This document shows, in pieces, positions 1 to 7,177 of a stretch of 20,213 nucleotides of DNA (position 1 is the first letter of the stretch; every line of letters begins with the position of its first letter). Source of the DNA: JABWBR01 sp036741235 (GTDB taxonomy: Bacteria; Bacteroidota; Bacteroidia; Chitinophagales; Saprospiraceae); the NCBI GenBank assembly GCA_036741235.1, contig DAINSQ010000088.1, positions 1 to 20,213 of the forward strand. The letters run 5' to 3'. A model generated the notes under the pieces. It ran no database searches. It saw only the letters and a program-made list of their open reading frames with translations, and was not told the origin of the DNA. The translations under genes were made by a program, and so were the position numbers.

Positions 1-3000
1 TCCAATACCTGAAACCAGAAAGGCGCATAAAACCCAGGGGATAACGGCAAATTCGGAAATGCAAAACCCGGCGGGTAATAGGCGCTTTGGTCGTCGTGTA
101 TTTCGTGACGTTGAATGTTTAGTTGGATAAAAACGTCGGGACTATCCTCCATATCATTCCTCGCCGCCGCGCCTGAGTAGGTGCCCGACAGCCACTGGTT
201 ACCCCGGTGTAGTTGCGCATTGATATCCAGCAGGCTGCCGTAGTGCAGGCCGTCCACAAAAGGCGGCTCGAAGGTATTGCCCCTGATGTCGGTATCGGTG
301 CAGGTACCGTTCAGGTGCATCCCCGTGTGCAGGCTGTGCAGCGTGTTGCAACTATAGGCCATACCCGTGCTGCTGAGTACGTCGATGCCTGTACCACTGC
401 TCGTTGCCGCGCCTTCGATGTAGTTTAGTTCTATCGTGCTGTTCAGCGCGTCTCGAGCGGCAATGCCGTACAGGCTTGAAGTGCTGTGGTTGAGCGTGAT
501 TTCATTATCTGAAACCACATAGCCGTTCGCCGAACCCAGATAGATACCCATATCATATCCGTAGGTCTGTACGATATTGCGGGGGCCGATAGTCGCCTGG
601 TTCTGCGCTATGCCCTGCTCCGACACCATGATACCGATGGCCTTCGACAAAGGCGAGGCGCTGCCGGCGTGGATGGTGTTGTGGTGCAGGGAGATCAGCG
701 CCGCCGGGTCGTTGTGCAGTAAGAGTATACCCCGCGAGGCACAGGCAATATAATTATAACTCATCTCGATAGTGCGCTGCTGCGCAAGCCTCACTTGTAC
801 ACCCCGGGCTACGTCGGTCATTCGCGACTGGTTCACCTTGGTATCCGTGCCTTGCGCCCATACGGCGTCGGTGCAATACTCAAAAGCGGTTTGTCCGCTC
901 GCGCCAAAGCCCAACACCGTAAGCGGATGCGCCGCCCCGCCCTCGTGCCGGATGCCATAGCCGGTGAAGGGATAAGTCGGCTCGGAAGACGTTATCTCCA
1001 TACCCAAAAAACGGCTGCGCTCTACGAATAGCGGCGTATTGCGGGTTACAATGCCGCTTCGCAGGTTTTCAAACACATTCTCCGGCGCGCCCGCTACGCC
1101 GATGTGCAGGAGGTTGTAGCGGTCAACTACCTCGATACCCGCAAAACTGCGCAGGCCGGGGGCGGGTGTCTGGCCTGCGTAGGCCGGCAGCAGATCGTCG
1201 TCGGTAGCAAAGGTGTTGCCGTAGAAGGGATCCAGTTCAAATACGTAAGGCCCTTCAAAATACAGGCCTACGTAATTGTCTATGAACGTAGAAGAAGAAA
1301 TATCCACCCGCGATTTGTCGAGCGGTCTCACGGCGTAGTGGGCGTCTTCAATCCAGGCCTGCTTGGCTATAAAATGGCCGTCGGTTTGCACGGTGATGCC
1401 TTTCCACATATACTCGCAGCCGTGCACTTTTTGCGTGGCGTTCATGCCCGACAGGGAGAACCTGCTATGCGGCGCCACCACAATCTCGGCCCCTTCCTCC
1501 ATCAGGACTTCGCTTTCGTTGATTTCATAGTCCTCATCTACAATCAATTGCCCACGGATGATCACACAGGCATCGGTGAGGAAGTCGTCGGGCAAGAGGT
1601 TGATCACACCGGTGAAAAACGAAAGGTTCATGGCGCTTTGAGGAGGATTGAAAGCCCCGACATCCAAGACAAAAGCATCCTCGCATTCGCAATCCAGGTC
1701 GGAAAACGCACAGTCCTCTACTGTTACGGCAATAGTGTCAGCGTCAATTTGTCCGCACACATTGGTAACGGTGTGGATCACCTGGTATGTCCCGCCTTGC
1801 TCGTATTCAAACACGGGCATGTCCTCCGTGCCGGTAAGCGTGCCCGCGCCGCCGAAATCCCAATCGTGTTCGCCTTCGGTCGGGCCGGCAGTAAAGCTCG
1901 CAAAAAGACAGAAGGTGAGGGCGCTGAAGCCGGCATCGGGGGCGGGGGCTTCGCAGCAATCGTCAATTACTACAGCCAATGTATCAGATTGACTTCCGCA
2001 TTCATTTGTAATCGTGTGAATTATAGGGTAAGTTCCATTTACCAAATAACCGAAATCCGAAAAAACCATTGTACTGGTTACTTCGCCGGACTGCCACAGG
2101 TGGTCGCCTTCCGTTTCATTTGGAACAAGAAAAACGTCACAACTGTCAACTATTGCCGTAAATCCCGGATCAAGCAGCATTTGGGTGACGGTGACTGTAA
2201 CTTCGTCATAAGCGTAGCATAGTTCAAAATCTTCGTTGAGGCCGCCGCCATCGCAGATGGTGCGCTGTAATGCATAAGTGGTCGTTTCATAAGGGGATAC
2301 GATCAGTTCCTGCGTTTCCTCATCAATATTTCCCACAATCGTTTGCTCATCAATCACACCATTAAGTACCTCGTAGGAAGCAACCGGTGTTAATTCGTTG
2401 TTTTCTCCTACTACAAACCATTCGTAACATATTCCGACATCGGACAGCATACAAAACGCATCGCCCAATCTTATTTCCATGCCGCAAGTATCAGAAGTTT
2501 GATCAGGCCCCGCAGAAAAATTGTCTTCGACTAATTCGACAAAATCAATAAAACAAGTTAATGTTCCTTGCATGCCAGGAATGTAAATCCACAGCGCATT
2601 CAACGAAGGGTCTTCAGGTGCAAAACAGGCGCCTAAGCGACCTGAAAAAACAGGGCCTGTTGTTTGTTCCTGCGTAATTAATTGTTGCCGGGGGCCATTA
2701 TACGCCGGTTCACTATCAAATAATGGGGATATGTCCAACTGTTCTCCGGCTATTATATCAACATTTAAGGAAGAGGCGTCTACCATTTCCGACATAGAAT
2801 TAATGTTGATCGAAAGCAGGTAATTTTGATCAGGTGTAAAATCCACATAGCTCATAATACCTTCTGTATTGCCGGTTGTATTATCGCATACTATGCGTAT
2901 TCTGCTTTCTCCGGGAGAGATAATGAAAAGATCAGGGCTTCCTTGTGTACGTATCCAGGAAGGGACGTAGGCATGATGAATGAAATATTGCAAGGAAGGA

Positions 3001-5519
3001 TCAATAACCCCAAAGTCGGCTGTAGCGCCTCCAAAATAACTGTTTATCATACCGCAAAATCCGGGGTTGCACAAAACATTGCATGGGCTATCCAGGCAAT
3101 CCTGGTTTTCAACACATTCCAATGGGAGAAGGTATTCCGGAACATCTTCGCAAGAAAAATCAAGATTGCATTCAGATTCCAGGCAAGAAAAATCATTGTA
3201 CACTTGAATATAAACGTAAGTAGCGTTTCCTCTGCGACCATCACAGCCTGTTGGGATATATGCAAGCGTGGCAAGGCCGGTTGTATGGGGAGTAAAAATA
3301 AAGTTGCCGTTTCCATCGGGAGTTACAATGCCTTGATGAGGGTTTATCACAAATAGGTCTTCAATGGCTGTTGTATTAGGGTGATCATTGGCCAGCAGGT
3401 CTTCGGGATAAATTGTTTGTTCATCGCAAATTGAAATGCGATATATGCTGTCGCAATCAGGGCCGTAATCATCAACGCCGGATACCGTACAGCCGCAGGA
3501 ATACCCATTTTCCTGATCCAATGTGTAGCCTATTTCGCACAAGATGTCCATTTCGTCTTGAGTGATATTTCGACGAATTCCCGTTGGTAAAAAGAAGCTC
3601 ATTAGAAAATCGTCGGTAGCGGTATTGTCGCAACTAATATTGAGATGAGAATGCGATTGAATTTGAAAAAGTAGTGTTGAATTATTAGCAAATACGGGAA
3701 TATCTCCACTGGTCGTTCTAAAAATCATATCCGGCGCCGTCGTGCCTGTGTTATTCTGACAACTCGAAAATAAATCCGGGTGATTGCTGCCAAGGCCAGT
3801 AGCGAAATCCCATCTTAACGGCCAATTAGCATGTTCCTCAATGATAGTTTGTTCGCTGACTCCGTAGTCTAACCAAAGGTGTTCATCGTACAGAGAAAAT
3901 GTCCTGTTGCCGAACACCCTTAGAAAAGAAGAAAAGTCCAATACGTGTACGGCCTCATGCCACATTACCGTATATAAATCCGTTTGTGAAAGGTTTGTTG
4001 GCGCCTGGGTATAGTCAAGCCAGTAATCTATTTGAGGGCTGTCAAAATTGATTCTGATATAACCGTGATAAAATTGATCATCCCTCGGGAGAGGCAAAGA
4101 ATTGGAATTTATTATTCGCCAGGGCACTCCCGCTATAAGCCCTTGTTCCGGCAAATATAAAGCAGAAGCATACCCTGCCATATTTGGATCCATAAGGTTA
4201 TTTAAATTCAACTCCGGCGTAATTTGTGAGGGTTGAATCTGGATATTTACTTTTAAATTTTCATCCCCGCAACCTGCCTCAACTTGTGGTATAAGTATAG
4301 CTTCTAATTCTGCAAAAACCTGACAGGCTACCCGTCTGCGGTCTTCGCCAAGCGTTCCCGGCGCTCCAAAGCCTGTGCCGGTGTTCAATCTGCAATCTTC
4401 AAACCACAAATCGAATAAAAGCAACTCAATATTAAATTCCTCTAAACAATCGCAACCGGTAAAACCTCTGGGCTGGCTTCCGCCCCCATTTGTGGTGTCT
4501 ATTTTTAATTGGTCAAGGCCGTATCCATAACCGAATCTGTCCATTACATCAGGCGTTTCCGGCTGATTGACCGGAGCCGGCGCTTCTCCGCAATAAACGC
4601 CAGGCACTACAGGTTCTACCTGGAGTATTAAACCTTGCGGCTCAGCAATTTGCGTCCCATTTCCGCCATCGACATCGCTTAGTGAGAACGCATAACTGCG
4701 AAATTCTTCCACCGCATTGATCACCTGAGTAAAACACAGCACAGTATCTCCGTCTTCAAAAGTAATGGTCTGCGTTTCATACCCCGTCAAATGCGGAGCA
4801 TCACTGCCTTGCAGTACAACATCCACACTCGTAGGCGAGCATACGCACGGATTGGCAATTCCCACGCATATCTGAATCGTGTCGCCGGCATGGGCAATTA
4901 GGGTGTCTTGCATAAAAAATACAGTTGTTGACGGCCCGGAAGGAGCAGTAAACCCGCTCAATGCAGGGCAGTCAAAGGTGGAGGTAATGGTAGTCGTCGT
5001 GTTGTAACTATGCGCAAAAATGCCTGCCAGGATGCAGGTGTCCATGCTGATGGTCTGGCTCATTACTTGTGTCCAGCTTTGGCCGGTAGTAGATACGTGA
5101 GCCGTCAGGGAATTTCCGCTTCGCGTCAATTTCAGCCATCGGATGTTTTGAATCGTCTGATTTTGATGGGTAACGGAACCATTCGCCGTACTGCGGTAAA
5201 AACGCCCTATTTGACTGCTCAATTGGGTTTTGAGCCCAAATTTCTTTGCGCCCGCGGTCGTATCCTCCCGCAATTCCAGACCGGCAAAACCTCCTGAAGG
5301 CGAAATGTCGTTAACATGAATCAATATTTCCCCCTCGCCGCATACTTCCCGATACAAGGCATACTGCTTATCGGCAGTGGTGGAAGTCGTGAATGCCGAG
5401 GTTGACAACGCAATGGTATCGGTAAGGCATGCTTCAAAACTTGCGCTACCGCTTGCTCCGTTAGTCGGCGCTTCGAGCCATTCGGCGCAACTGTTCGTTG
5501 GTGCTATTGCTTTCACCAT
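1..5519 (-). CDS. Giant secreted multidomain protein (metalloprotease-like / PKD / beta-helix), 3' end outside window
   Basis: An uninterrupted minus-strand frame of 1,839 codons runs from ATG 5519 off the left edge. I translated it throughout and met no stop. In order: a lectin/ConA-like beta-sandwich (about residues 20-170, with a GGFAGLELRED segment); a metalloprotease-like region with HEAVH at 521-525; a segment with the DLLAND wording typical of bacterial Ig/cadherin-like repeats (about 705); a PKD-like module (about 1190-1275, WDFGG then YQVIHTVTNVCG); and a right-handed beta-helix from about 1310 to the edge, rich in G-I-x-V/N-x-I patterns. It is probably an exported surface protein, and a type IX sorting domain may lie beyond the edge. 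ATG 5519 gives no signal peptide. No ATG, GTG or TTG lies in frame between it and the in-frame stop at 5612-5610, so the true start is probably ATG 5590/5587, cut off by the repeat tract described separately. Substrate is unknown. Confidence 0.85.
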   Translation of the reverse strand, partial: MVKAIAPTNSCAEWLEAPTNGASGSASFEACLTDTIALSTSAFTTSTTADKQYALYREVCGEGEILIHVNDISPSGGFAGLELREDTTAGAKKFGLKTQLSSQIGRFYRSTANGSVTHQNQTIQNIRWLKLTRSGNSLTAHVSTTGQSWTQVMSQTISMDTCILAGIFAHSYNTTTTITSTFDCPALSGFTAPSGPSTTVFFMQDTLIAHAGDTIQICVGIANPCVCSPTSVDVVLQGSDAPHLTGYETQTITFEDGDTVLCFTQVINAVEEFRSYAFSLSDVDGGNGTQIAEPQGLILQVEPVVPGVYCGEAPAPVNQPETPDVMDRFGYGYGLDQLKIDTTNGGGSQPRGFTGCDCLEEFNIELLLFDLWFEDCRLNTGTGFGAPGTLGEDRRRVACQVFAELEAILIPQVEAGCGDENLKVNIQIQPSQITPELNLNNLMDPNMAGYASALYLPEQGLIAGVPWRIINSNSLPLPRDDQFYHGYIRINFDSPQIDYWLDYTQAPTNLSQTDLYTVMWHEAVHVLDFSSFLRVFGNRTFSLYDEHLWLDYGVSEQTIIEEHANWPLRWDFATGLGSNHPDLFSSCQNNTGTTAPDMIFRTTSGDIPVFANNSTLLFQIQSHSHLNISCDNTATDDFLMSFFLPTGIRRNITQDEMDILCEIGYTLDQENGYSCGCTVSGVDDYGPDCDSIYRISICDEQTIYPEDLLANDHPNTTAIEDLFVINPHQGIVTPDGNGNFIFTPHTTGLATLAYIPTGCDGRRGNATYVYIQVYNDFSCLESECNLDFSCEDVPEYLLPLECVENQDCLDSPCNVLCNPGFCGMINSYFGGATADFGVIDPSLQYFIHHAYVPSWIRTQGSPDLFIISPGESRIRIVCDNTTGNTEGIMSYVDFTPDQNYLLSININSMSEMVDASSLNVDIIAGEQLDISPLFDSEPAYNGPRQQLITQEQTTGPVFSGRLGACFAPEDPSLNALWIYIPGMQGTLTCFIDFVELVEDNFSAGPDQTSDTCGMEIRLGDAFCMLSDVGICYEWFVVGENNELTPVASYEVLNGVIDEQTIVGNIDEETQELIVSPYETTTYALQRTICDGGGLNEDFELCYAYDEVTVTVTQMLLDPGFTAIVDSCDVFLVPNETEGDHLWQSGEVTSTMVFSDFGYLVNGTYPIIHTITNECGSQSDTLAVVIDDCCEAPAPDAGFSALTFCLFASFTAGPTEGEHDWDFGGAGTLTGTEDMPVFEYEQGGTYQVIHTVTNVCGQIDADTIAVTVEDCAFSDLDCECEDAFVLDVGAFNPPQSAMNLSFFTGVINLLPDDFLTDACVIIRGQLIVDEDYEINESEVLMEEGAEIVVAPHSRFSLSGMNATQKVHGCEYMWKGITVQTDGHFIAKQAWIEDAHYAVRPLDKSRVDISSSTFIDNYVGLYFEGPYVFELDPFYGNTFATDDDLLPAYAGQTPAPGLRSFAGIEVVDRYNLLHIGVAGAPENVFENLRSGIVTRNTPLFVERSRFLGMEITSSEPTYPFTGYGIRHEGGAAHPLTVLGFGASGQTAFEYCTDAVWAQGTDTKVNQSRMTDVARGVQVRLAQQRTIEMSYNYIACASRGILLLHNDPAALISLHHNTIHAGSASPLSKAIGIMVSEQGIAQNQATIGPRNIVQTYGYDMGIYLGSANGYVVSDNEITLNHSTSSLYGIAARDALNSTIELNYIEGAATSSGTGIDVLSSTGMAYSCNTLHSLHTGMHLNGTCTDTDIRGNTFEPPFVDGLHYGSLLDINAQLHRGNQWLSGTYSGAAARNDMEDSPDVFIQLNIQRHEIHDDQSAYYPPGFAFPNLPLSPGFYAPFWFQVL

Positions 5520-5536
5520 GTAGTCCTCGTGGGAGC

Positions 5537-5590
5537 CTAATAGAATAGAATAGAATAGAATAGAATAGAATAGAATAGTGAGTACATCAT
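5537..5590 (-). other. Out-of-frame leader of the giant gene (signal peptide made of repeats)
   Basis: ATG ATG at 5590-5585 are the first plausible start codons after the minus-strand -7 box at 5711-5718. They open a 17-codon frame, MMYSLFYSILFYSILFY, ending at TAG 5539-5537. The hydrophobic stretch is encoded by the TAGAA tract (TTCTA on this strand). The downstream 1,839-codon frame lies 71 nt away, so it is out of register by two bases. Removing one repeat unit or adding two joins them as MMYSL(FYSIL)2-3 LGSHEDYMVKA, which would give the big protein a hydrophobic export signal, though without the usual N-terminal Lys/Arg. Function as a signal peptide is inferred. Confidence 0.6.
5541..5575. 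repeat. (TAGAA)7 pentanucleotide microsatellite
   Basis: Seven perfect tandem copies of TAGAA, flanked by AA on the left and TAG on the right, so the periodic tract is 40 bp (5539-5578). It lies between the start codons and the body of the giant minus-strand gene. Because the unit is five bases, each single-unit slip changes the reading frame. Confidence 0.95.
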
Positions 5591-5710
5591 AGGATAAGGA
5601 TTTATAAAGTTATGAATAAACCAAACTATTTCTACATGTATCCAGTCAAAGAGGAGTGTTTGTTCGGGAAGTGAATCTGCTTATACTGATTTCAACTATG
5701 TCACCGTAGG

Positions 5711-5718
5711 CAAATATA
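5711..5718 (-). promoter_or_regulatory. Bacteroidota -7 box for the giant gene
   Basis: The minus strand reads TATATTTG, an exact match to the TAnnTTTG -7 element of the Bacteroidota housekeeping sigma factor. It lies about 120 nt upstream of ATG 5590. A TTG is present about 20 nt further upstream, at a slightly long spacing for a -33 element. It supports transcription through the TAGAA tract. Confidence 0.5.
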
Positions 5719-5822
5719 CATAGAATAGTATCAATTCGCAAGATGCAAGGGCCACCTGTTTACAGTAAAAGTCAGGATATTGAAATGCTGGTTGTTCGTT
5801 AATATACTCACTTACCTCAAGC

Positions 5823-5834
5823 TATTTTAAAATA
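5823..5834. repeat. 12-bp AT-only palindrome upstream of the thiolase-like gene
   Basis: TATTTTAAAATA is a perfect palindrome about 30 bp upstream of the -7 box of the thiolase-like gene. It could be an operator or an upstream AT-rich element. An AT-only palindrome can also arise by chance. Apart from this, the TAGAA tract and the two promoter boxes, I see nothing in the 5591-5876 gap. Confidence 0.25.
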
Positions 5835-5864
5835 ACCCACAACCGATAACTACCCCAAATTCCC

Positions 5865-5872
5865 TATCTTCG
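5865..5872 (+). promoter_or_regulatory. -7-like box directly before the thiolase-like gene
   Basis: TATCTTCG matches TAnnTTTG at seven of eight positions and stands exactly four bases before the ATG. If used, transcription would begin at or next to the start codon, giving a leaderless or near-leaderless mRNA. The same arrangement occurs at 20161-20168. Confidence 0.4.
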
Positions 5873-5876
5873 CCCC

Positions 5877-7061
5877 ATGTCCGAAGTAATTATTTATGAA
5901 GCGTTGCGAACGCCGTTGGGCAACGGCCGGCAGGGTGGAGCGCTCTACGAGGTCAAATCCATCGACCTGATCGTGTCCGGTCTCAAGGCGCTGCAACAGC
6001 GGCTGTCGCTCGATACGGCGCTGGTTGACCAGTTGTGGCTGGGCTGTATGGCGCCCGTTGACGATAACGGCGGCCAGCAGGCGCGCCTGGGTTTATTGCT
6101 CGCCGGATGGCAGGCGCAAACCGCCGCCGCGCAACTCCTCGCCCCCGGACTGGAGGCCGTTGTGCAGGCCGCCGCCCAAATCAGGGCAGGCTGGGCGGAC
6201 CTGGCAGTAGCCGGCGGCGTGGACAGCGCAAGCAGGGCCAGGCTGGGCGCCGACGGCCTGGCGATTTGGTCAGACCCCCACCTGGTGGCCGGGCCCCCTT
6301 TTATTCCCGCCGGTATCGCTGTCGATCTGCTGGCAACGATACAAGGCATTTCCCGCGAACAACTCGACGTTTATGCCCTGCTTTCCGCACAGCGGACGGC
6401 AAACACCGGGGTGAGCGCTTACCTCGCGCCTATTTTTGACCGCAACGGCATGGTCATCCTGGCTGAAGACGAAAACAGGAATACTACGCGCACAGATGAA
6501 CAACTGCCCGCTGAAACGCCCGTTTTTGCGCAGTTGGGCGGCCTGGGCTACGACGATATAGCCCTTCGGCATTTCCCGCATATCGAACGAATAAACCACG
6601 TGCATACGGCCGCCCACATAGCGCCGCAAGCCGACGGCGCCGCCTTTATCGTGTTGGGTAACCCAAAAACCGGAGCCGATGCCGGGCTTCGTCCCCGCGC
6701 CCGTATTCTGGCGGCAGCAACCGTGGGCACTACGCCGGCCATGATGCCCGACAACGCTATACAGGCTGCTCAATTGGCCCTGCAACGCGCCGGCAAAACA
6801 GCCGCCGGCATAGACCTTTGGGAATGCCAGGAACGCTTTGCCGCGCTGGCAATTTACTTCCAGCGTTTTTTTAATATTGACGAAAAACGCTTCAACGTCA
6901 ACGGCGGAGCCCTGACGCTGGGCGATCCTCCCGGCGCCGCAGGCGCTACTACGCTTTGTGCCTTGCTCCACGAAATGGAGCGCCGCAACGCCGCCACCGG
7001 CCTGGTTGCACTCAACGCCGCCAACGGCATGGGCTCGGCTTTGGTAATTGAATTAATGTAA
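5877..7061 (+). CDS. Thiolase-fold protein lacking catalytic residues
   Basis: 394 aa, the usual length of an acetyl-CoA acyltransferase, and it aligns along its whole length with the thiolase superfamily: RTP at 11-13, a GGVDSAS segment at 113-119, and a C-terminal NGG...LG.PPGAAGA block at 342-357. Active thiolases need a nucleophilic Cys (C-A-S-G), an Asn in NEAFA, a His in GHP, and a second Cys in C-x-G-x-G-M-G. Here these are L88 (LAPG), Q318 (ECQERFA), D350 (GDPP) and N380 (NAANGMG). The surrounding framework is kept while the chemistry is lost, so it is most likely a non-catalytic thiolase homologue, perhaps acyl-CoA binding or a structural subunit. No fadB-like or other beta-oxidation gene is adjacent. 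The reading frame is intact. The start is supported by the -7-like box four bases upstream. Confidence 0.88.
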   Translation: MSEVIIYEALRTPLGNGRQGGALYEVKSIDLIVSGLKALQQRLSLDTALVDQLWLGCMAPVDDNGGQQARLGLLLAGWQAQTAAAQLLAPGLEAVVQAAAQIRAGWADLAVAGGVDSASRARLGADGLAIWSDPHLVAGPPFIPAGIAVDLLATIQGISREQLDVYALLSAQRTANTGVSAYLAPIFDRNGMVILAEDENRNTTRTDEQLPAETPVFAQLGGLGYDDIALRHFPHIERINHVHTAAHIAPQADGAAFIVLGNPKTGADAGLRPRARILAAATVGTTPAMMPDNAIQAAQLALQRAGKTAAGIDLWECQERFAALAIYFQRFFNIDEKRFNVNGGALTLGDPPGAAGATTLCALLHEMERRNAATGLVALNAANGMGSALVIELM

Positions 7062-7082
7062 CTGCCTGGGAACACCTTCGGA

Positions 7083-7110
7083 GGTGACAGGTGACAGGTG
7101 ACGCGTCACC
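7083..7110. repeat. Short GGTGACA repeats ending in a 14-bp palindrome
   Basis: GGTGAC occurs three times at 7-bp spacing (7083, 7090, 7097). The last copy is part of the perfect palindrome GGTGACGCGTCACC at 7097-7110. It lies between the thiolase-like and S9 peptidase genes. It could form a small hairpin limiting read-through, but no T-run follows. Function unknown. Confidence 0.4.
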
Positions 7111-7177
7111 CGCCCCGGGCGCTCCGGATTCGTTACATACATAAGTAGTGCAGGATTAATCAAATCAACCACTTTAT

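Noticed and set aside
1104..2222. Plus-strand open frame of 372 codons
   Set aside because: It lies antisense to the giant minus-strand gene, whose translation makes recognisable PKD-like and beta-helix protein. The plus-strand translation has no family features.
5541..5575. TAGAA tract as a CRISPR-like or assembly artefact
   Set aside because: Units are contiguous without spacers, so it is not CRISPR. At 35-40 bp it is short enough for ordinary reads to span, so an assembly error in copy number is possible but not the simplest explanation.
6270..6971. Minus-strand open frame of 233 codons inside the thiolase-like gene
   Set aside because: It is a shadow of the thiolase-fold frame, with low-complexity composition and no motif.
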